Part shown: positions 5,797 through 6,696 of the stretch, piece after piece
How positions within the stretch are numbered: position 1 is the first letter of the stretch
How the letters are laid out: the number at the start of each line of letters is the position of its first letter
NCBI GenBank assembly: GCA_964346275.1
Contig: CAYFUR010000146.1
Location: 1 to 6,696 of the forward strand
Source of the DNA: CAYFUR01 sp964346275
GTDB lineage: Bacteria; Sumerlaeota; Sumerlaeia; SLMS01
Reading direction: 5' to 3'
Length of the DNA stretch: 6,696 nt
Position numbers and translations under genes: made by a program
Notes under the pieces: model-generated
What the model saw: the letters and a program-made list of their open reading frames with translations, nothing else
Databases searched by the model: none
Told to the model about the DNA's origin: nothing

Positions 5797-6696
5797 TTGA
5801 ACAGCCACGCACCCATCCGTGTTTCCAAGGAAATCCGCCAGGCTCTGGAGGCGGGACAGCCCGCCGTGGCGCTGGAATCCACGGTGATCACCCATGGCCT
5901 GCCCCAGCCGGAAAACCTGGAAGTGGCGCGCAGGCTGGAAAAATCCGTCCGCGAGGAAGGGGCGCTGCCCGCGACCATTGCAATCCTTGATGGAGAAGTG
6001 GTGGTTGGCGCCTCGGATCAAGAACTGGAGCGGCTGGCAGCGGCCAGCGACACGGAGAAACTGAACCCGGGCAACCTGGCCGCTGGCGTGGCGTCCGGCC
6101 GTCCCGGCAGCACCACCGTGGCCGCGACGATGTGTCTCGCCCACCTGGCCGGCATTCGCGTCTTTGCAACGGGAGGAATCGGCGGAGTCCATCGCGGAGC
6201 GGGCGAAACGTTCGATATTTCCGCGGACCTGGATGCCCTCGGGCGGTTTCCCGTCGCCGTCGTTTCCGCGGGAGCCAAGGCCATCCTCGACCTGCCCAAA
6301 ACGGTGGAAGCCCTCGAAACGCGGGGGGTCCCCGTTTTCGGCTGGCGGACGAATGAATTCCCCGCCTTCTATCGGCGGACAAGCGGCCTGCGGGTGGACT
6401 GGCGGTTCGACGATCTGCGGAAACTGGCCGCCGCCGTGTCAACGCACTGGCGGCTTGGCCTGGAAAGCGGCGTCCTTGTGGCGAATCCGGTTCCCGAAGC
6501 CAGCGAACTGGACCTGAAAGTCTACGAAAGAGCGTTGGACCACGCCCTGGCACAAGCAAAAGAGAAAGGTGTTTCCGGACGCGACGTCACCCCATTCCTT
6601 CTGGACAGCCTGCTCGAAGCGACGGAAGGGCAGAGTGTCTTTACGAATACGGCGCTGCTGGAAAACAACGTGCGCCTGGCGGCGCGCCTGGCGCGT
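5797..6696 (+). CDS. psuG: Pseudouridine-5'-phosphate glycosidase (C-terminus just beyond the right edge)
   Basis: PsuG reversibly splits pseudouridine 5'-phosphate into uracil and ribose 5-phosphate, breaking a C-C glycosidic bond; it serves pseudouridine salvage in the cytoplasm, usually after phosphorylation by PsuK. The match to the E. coli enzyme is evident throughout: VALESTVITHG (24-34, Glu27 = E. coli Glu31), PATIAI (58-63), Lys88 (= Lys93), GSTTVAATM (104-112), VFATGGIGGVHRG (122-134), TFDISADL (138-145, Asp140 = Asp145, Mn ligand), SAGAKAILDL (157-166, Lys161 = the Schiff-base Lys166), GVPVFGW, PAFYRRTSG, VANPVPE, TPFLL and the closing ENNVRLAARLA. The catalytic set is complete. The 300 codons seen reach the last helix, so only about 5-15 residues should be missing. 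The start is uncertain: TTG at 5797 fits the family length and has a ribosome site; ATG at 5713 is in frame and would add 28 residues unlike the family. The gene is divergent from the DUF819 gene. Confidence 0.95.
   Translation, partial: MNSHAPIRVSKEIRQALEAGQPAVALESTVITHGLPQPENLEVARRLEKSVREEGALPATIAILDGEVVVGASDQELERLAAASDTEKLNPGNLAAGVASGRPGSTTVAATMCLAHLAGIRVFATGGIGGVHRGAGETFDISADLDALGRFPVAVVSAGAKAILDLPKTVEALETRGVPVFGWRTNEFPAFYRRTSGLRVDWRFDDLRKLAAAVSTHWRLGLESGVLVANPVPEASELDLKVYERALDHALAQAKEKGVSGRDVTPFLLDSLLEATEGQSVFTNTALLENNVRLAARLAR

Noticed and set aside
5888..6559. A 223-codon minus-strand frame opposite psuG
   Set aside because: Arg/Pro-rich shadow of a strongly conserved enzyme gene on the plus strand.

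Overview
The window is GC-rich, densely coding bacterial DNA. Several products carry export signals: a lipobox lipoprotein, a membrane-anchored or lipidated hydrolase, a signal-peptide hydrolase, and a membrane protein with an exported N-terminal domain. That points to a Gram-negative-type bacterium. The mix of a cohesin-like domain fused to a DUF819 membrane protein, a stand-alone HNH_5-type endonuclease and a large secreted hydrolase with a poorly known C-terminal domain resembles Planctomycetes, Hydrogenedentes, Sumerlaeota and similar environmental lineages. This placement is inference from gene style only; no rRNA or marker gene is present.

Layout. (1) At the left edge, a minus-strand lipoprotein gene begins at 163 and runs out of the window. 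(2) Divergent from it, a plus-strand pair holds an Est30/monoglyceride-lipase-like alpha/beta hydrolase (264-1190) and, 70 bp on, a 585-residue exported protein (1261-3018) with its own GxSxG-like elbow and a conserved C-terminal domain of unknown function. (3) After a 179-bp leader with two inverted repeats comes an HNH endonuclease (3198-3797) that ends at a strong intrinsic terminator. (4) Converging on that terminator, the minus strand carries a 582-residue protein (3859-5607): signal peptide, cohesin-like domain, then a DUF819 polytopic membrane domain. (5) Divergent from it at the right edge is psuG, pseudouridine-5'-phosphate glycosidase, complete except for its last few codons.

The two hydrolases probably form one transcription unit acting at the cell envelope. 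The HNH gene may be read from the same transcript or from its own leader. PsuG belongs to pseudouridine salvage; a kinase partner (psuK) could lie beyond the right edge but is not visible. No tRNA, rRNA, CRISPR array, insertion sequence or phage gene was seen. No complete novel system is evident. The most interesting objects are the cohesin-like/DUF819 fusion and the two-domain secreted hydrolase.
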